7,678 nucleotides of DNA, taken from an uncultured Bacilli bacterium. Lineage in GTDB: Bacteria; Bacillota_I; Bacilli_A; RF39; UBA660. The position numbers and the translations under genes are program-made. Each line of letters begins with the position of its first letter. The stretch's first letter is position 1. A model generated the notes under the pieces. The model made no database searches. It was not told the DNA's origin and worked only from the letters and a program-made list of their open reading frames with translations. Below are positions 5,580 through 7,678 of this stretch, piece after piece. Location: assembly GCA_949840855.1 (NCBI GenBank), contig CATKYP010000041.1:1-7678 (forward strand), given 5' to 3'.

Positions 5580-6464
5580 ATGGGAAATATAAATGTTTTA
5601 GAAAAAGAGAATAATATGATTAATGTTAACAATAATGTAGAAAATATGATTTATGAAATAAGAGGAGTTCAAGTAATGCTATCATCAGATGTAGCAAAGC
5701 TTTATCAAGTAGAAACAAGAAGAATTAATGAAGTTATTAAAAGAAACATTAAAAGATTCCCTGATACTTTCTGCTTTCAATTAACAGAAAATGAATTTTA
5801 TAACTTGAGGTCGCAATTTGCGATCTCAAGTGAAAATAGTCATGGTGGTGTAAGATATTTACCTTATGTTTTAACAGAGCAAGGAATCATGATGTTATCA
5901 GGATTACTTAAAAGTGATATAGCAGTTAAAGTAAATGTACAAATTATTGATGCATTTGTAAAATTAAGAAGGTATGTTTCTAATAGTTTAATAAATAACG
6001 AAATGTTGTTAAATCATGAAAACAGAATATTAAAGCTAGAAAACACATTTAATAAAATGCAAGAAAAAGAAAAAATAAATACTATATTCTTTGAAGGTCA
6101 AATATTTGATGCCTACGCATTACTACTAGACTTATTTGATAATGCAAAAGAAGAAATAATTATTATTGATAATTATGCTTCCAAAGAACTTTTAAAAATT
6201 CTTAAAAATGTTAATAAAAAAATATTAATTATTTCTAAAAATTTTGATGATATATTAGTAAAAAAATACAATAGTGAATACTCTAATATAGAATTCAAAA
6301 ATCTTGATATATTCCACGATCGATTTTTAATTATAGATAGAAAAAAATTATATTCTTGTGGAGCATCATTTAAGGATTTAGGTAAAAAGTGTTTTGCTAT
6401 TAATGAAATGGAATCAAAAAAACTAATCGATGATTTGTTAGATAAAATTGAAAGTGTAAAATAA
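5580..6464 (+). CDS. ORF6N-domain protein with C-terminal PLD-like domain
   Basis: This 294-residue protein carries an N-terminal ORF6N (KilA-N-related, probably DNA-binding) domain at about 21-107. Its hallmarks are IYEIRGVQVMLSSDVAKLY, VIKRNIKRFPDTFCFQLT, LRSQFAISS and GGVRYLPYVLTEQGIMML. A helical linker (about 110-165, HENRILKLENTFNKM) follows. The C-terminal alpha/beta domain (about 168-294) has EIIIIDNYAS, FHDRFLIID (245-253) and YSCGASFKDLGKKCFAI, resembling a degenerate phospholipase D / HKD fold. Such proteins are common in prophages and mobile elements; their cellular role is poorly known, and antirepressor or defence-related roles have been suggested. ATG 5580 is chosen because GCGAGG lies just upstream; the frame extends to a TTG at 5538 without a ribosome site. 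ATGs at 5616 and 5646 are less likely. A dedicated promoter precedes the gene and a terminator follows. Confidence 0.85.
   Translation: MGNINVLEKENNMINVNNNVENMIYEIRGVQVMLSSDVAKLYQVETRRINEVIKRNIKRFPDTFCFQLTENEFYNLRSQFAISSENSHGGVRYLPYVLTEQGIMMLSGLLKSDIAVKVNVQIIDAFVKLRRYVSNSLINNEMLLNHENRILKLENTFNKMQEKEKINTIFFEGQIFDAYALLLDLFDNAKEEIIIIDNYASKELLKILKNVNKKILIISKNFDDILVKKYNSEYSNIEFKNLDIFHDRFLIIDRKKLYSCGASFKDLGKKCFAINEMESKKLIDDLLDKIESVK
5804..5830. repeat. 12-bp inverted repeat inside the ORF6N gene
   Basis: CTTGAGGTCGCA (5804-5815) and TGCGATCTCAAG (5819-5830) are complementary at 11 of 12 positions, with a wobble at the other, around ATT. The repeat codes for NLRSQFAIS, the central ORF6N motif. It would form a very stable hairpin in the mRNA and is a GC-richer spot in AT-rich DNA. 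Confidence 0.8.
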
Positions 6465-6511
6465 TTAAAGTACTTTAGGTTGTTATAGGTGCTTAAATTT
6501 GGTCAGATTTC

Positions 6512-6547
6512 AAAAGGAAGAGCTTATTTAACTCTCCCTTTTTGTTT
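6512..6547. terminator. Bidirectional intrinsic terminator
   Basis: AAAAGGAAGAG (6512-6522) pairs with CTCTCCCTTTT (6532-6542) with one mismatch around a 9-nt loop, followed by a T-rich tail on the plus strand. The complement also ends in TTTT. It lies 47 bp after the ORF6N stop and 17 bp beyond the stop of the facing minus-strand gene, so it can serve both. Confidence 0.7.
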
Positions 6548-6559
6548 CAATACTATTAA

Positions 6560-6957
6560 TTAGAAATTATAACTTTCTAGGATTTCACCGTCTTCATTAT
6601 ATATGGTAGCATCAACATTATACAAAACTTGAAATTCTGGATTATCAAGTGTATATCCCGCTTCTATAGCCCAATCAAATTCATCAATTACTGCTTGTTT
6701 TACTGCCATATTATTACTATCATCAATTAATTCACAATTTATTCTAATCCAATTTTTTTCATCATATGCAACTATACATACATGATTACCTTTTTCTATT
6801 TGCTTTGATACATTTTGTGTTTATTTGTTATCACATAGATTTTATTATTAACCATTATTGGATCTCCAAATGGTCTACAACTTGGCTTTCCATCACTAAT
6901 TGTTGATAAATAATTTACTTGAGTATTTTCCTTTAAAAATTTAAATGTTTCATTCAT
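6560..6957 (-). pseudogene. Frameshifted pyridoxamine 5'-phosphate oxidase family gene
   Basis: Starting at ATG 6957, with AAGGAG 9 nt upstream, the frame reads MNETFKFLKENTQVNYLSTI, SDGKPSCRPFGDP, IMVNNKIYVITNKHK and then hits TAG. A shift in the A run at 6813-6816 restores NVSKQIEKGNHVCIVAYDEK, NWIRINCELIDDS, AVIDEFDWAIEAGY and ILESYNF up to the TAA at 6560-6562. The joined product of about 132 residues has the layout of small FMN-binding split-barrel proteins of the PNPOx family (putative flavin-linked oxidoreductases). One A is missing relative to an intact gene. It follows the MBL-fold gene by 18 bp on the same strand, probably as an operon. It is either a recent pseudogene or a sequencing error. 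Confidence 0.72.
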
Positions 6958-6975
6958 TTTTAATCGCTCCTTTTT

Positions 6976-7569
6976 TTAAATTTCTATTGTTTCCCCAATG
7001 TCTAAAACTTTATAGTTAATATCAAACTTATCAAAATTTTTCTTCATATAATCAATATCAGTTGGATATTTTTCATTATCCATGTGAATAGGTAATACTA
7101 AATTCGCCCCTAATTCCTTAGCAAATAGTGATGCTTCAAACGATGACATAGTAAGTCCATGGGCTGTTACAGGTAAAGCAACAATATCTGCTTTATAATC
7201 ATTGTTAAAGCAGATAGTATCGCTAGTAGTGTATAGTCTATGTTGTCCATCATCTATAATATAACCAACGTTTTCAAACACCTGACCACCATTTTTTAGC
7301 ATGGGATTATATCCATGAACAGCTTTAACCACTTCAATTTTTATACTTTCGAATTCTAATATATCATTTTCTTTTACGAAATTAAATTTTATTTCTGGAT
7401 AAGTATTTTGTACTTCTTGTGTAGAATAAATAGGGATATTAATCTCTTTTAACACATCACTATTAATATGATCTCCATGTTTATGTGTTATAAGTATAAT
7501 ATCTACTTTTTTCCATTCTTCTAAAAACTTGACACAAATCCAGATATAAATAATTTTTGGGATTATCAA
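6976..7569 (-). pseudogene. 5'-truncated MBL-fold metallo-hydrolase gene
   Basis: The readable 197 residues have the full zinc-ligand set of the metallo-beta-lactamase fold: HKHGDH at 29-34, His85 in AVHGYN, Asp117 in TSDTI and His162 in PIHMD. The later part resembles UlaG-like lactonase/hydrolase proteins. The N terminus is abnormal. The first codon is a TTG without a ribosome site, and the usual GHAS segment is absent. The expected strand before the HxHxDH motif lies partly in another frame: YLDLCQV is read just upstream, and removing one base from the A run at 7523-7527 joins it to LEEWKKVDIILITH. No in-frame ATG precedes it. The 5' end runs into the promoter of the plus-strand gene at 7627, so sequence was probably lost or replaced there. 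Function is likely lost. Confidence 0.68.
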
Positions 7570-7573
7570 ATAC

Positions 7574-7602
7574 TACAAAAAGTACATTTTTTATGTTATA
7601 AT
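7574..7602 (+). promoter_or_regulatory. Promoter of the right-edge gene
   Basis: An extended -10, TGTTATAAT (TATAAT at 7597-7602), lies 17 bp from a weak TACAAA -35 (7574-7579). Transcription would begin near 7609, just ahead of AGGGAGG (7614-7620) and ATG 7627. It occupies the place where the 5' end of the MBL-fold gene would be. Confidence 0.55.
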
Positions 7603-7626
7603 ACTTAACACAAAGGGAGGTTTATT

Positions 7627-7678
7627 ATGGATGGTGCTAAATTAAGTAAAAATGAATTAATTGATTTGATTTTTTATG
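7627..7678 (+). CDS. Start of an unidentified gene (cut by window end)
   Basis: ATG 7627 has AGGGAGG 6 nt upstream and a good promoter. Only MDGAKLSKNELIDLIFY is visible before the window ends. It begins like a soluble, helical N terminus, but 17 residues do not allow a family call. Confidence 0.6.
   Translation, partial: MDGAKLSKNELIDLIFY

Noticed and set aside
6976..7569. Beta-lactamase resistance gene
   Set aside because: The HxHxDH fold is shared by many hydrolases. The order and spacing fit UlaG-like proteins, there is no signal peptide, and the gene is truncated.
1..7678. Mycoplasma-type code with TGA as Trp
   Set aside because: TGG is used for Trp in conserved positions (for example the relaxase and recombinase motifs) and TGA ends the synthetase-like gene.

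Overview
The window is AT-rich DNA with poly-A/T spacers, strong Shine-Dalgarno sites (AGGAG, GGGAGG) and TTGaca/TATAAT promoters. TGG encodes Trp and TGA acts as a stop, so the genetic code is standard. Together with a MobV relaxase, an ORF6N protein and a remnant that resembles large serine recombinases, this points to a low-GC Bacillota (Clostridia- or Bacilli-like, plausibly gut-associated). The window looks like a mobilizable-element or accessory region. I cannot tell from sequence alone whether it is plasmid or chromosome.

Left part (1-2340, minus strand): a two-gene operon. The upstream gene (1384-2280) is a Ppx/GppA-type phosphatase-fold protein. The downstream gene (148-1359) is a divergent adenylosuccinate-synthetase homologue in which the catalytic Asp of the GDEGKGK loop is Ser (GSCGKAK). 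It carries an EQTTVTK...RR motif, as I remember it from PurZ-like and archaeal-type members of the family. The pair does not look like housekeeping purine synthesis and is the strongest candidate here for an undescribed nucleotide-based system. The synthetase seems to lack the usual C-terminal part. A 19-bp perfect tandem repeat lies just past its end.

Middle (2340-5513, plus strand): a divergent promoter region with a small palindrome leads into a structured leader. Two consecutive hairpins in it share the loop sequence CTCGT, and the second has a terminator-like T tract. The leader ends at a 94-aa unknown gene. Next come a decapitated, twice-frameshifted remnant resembling a large serine recombinase, an intergenic region packed with inverted repeats that is a plausible oriT, a 70-aa unknown protein and a complete MobV/Pre-type relaxase. 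This is the mobilization module.

Right part (5503-7678): a well-formed promoter drives an ORF6N-domain protein with a C-terminal PLD-like domain, closed by a bidirectional terminator. Facing it on the minus strand are two damaged metabolic genes: a 5'-truncated, frameshifted MBL-fold hydrolase and a frameshifted FMN-binding split-barrel (pyridoxamine phosphate oxidase family) gene. At the right edge a new plus-strand gene begins with its own promoter and ribosome site.

All four internal frameshifts inferred here are explained by single-base changes in short A/T runs, so either gene decay or read error must be considered.
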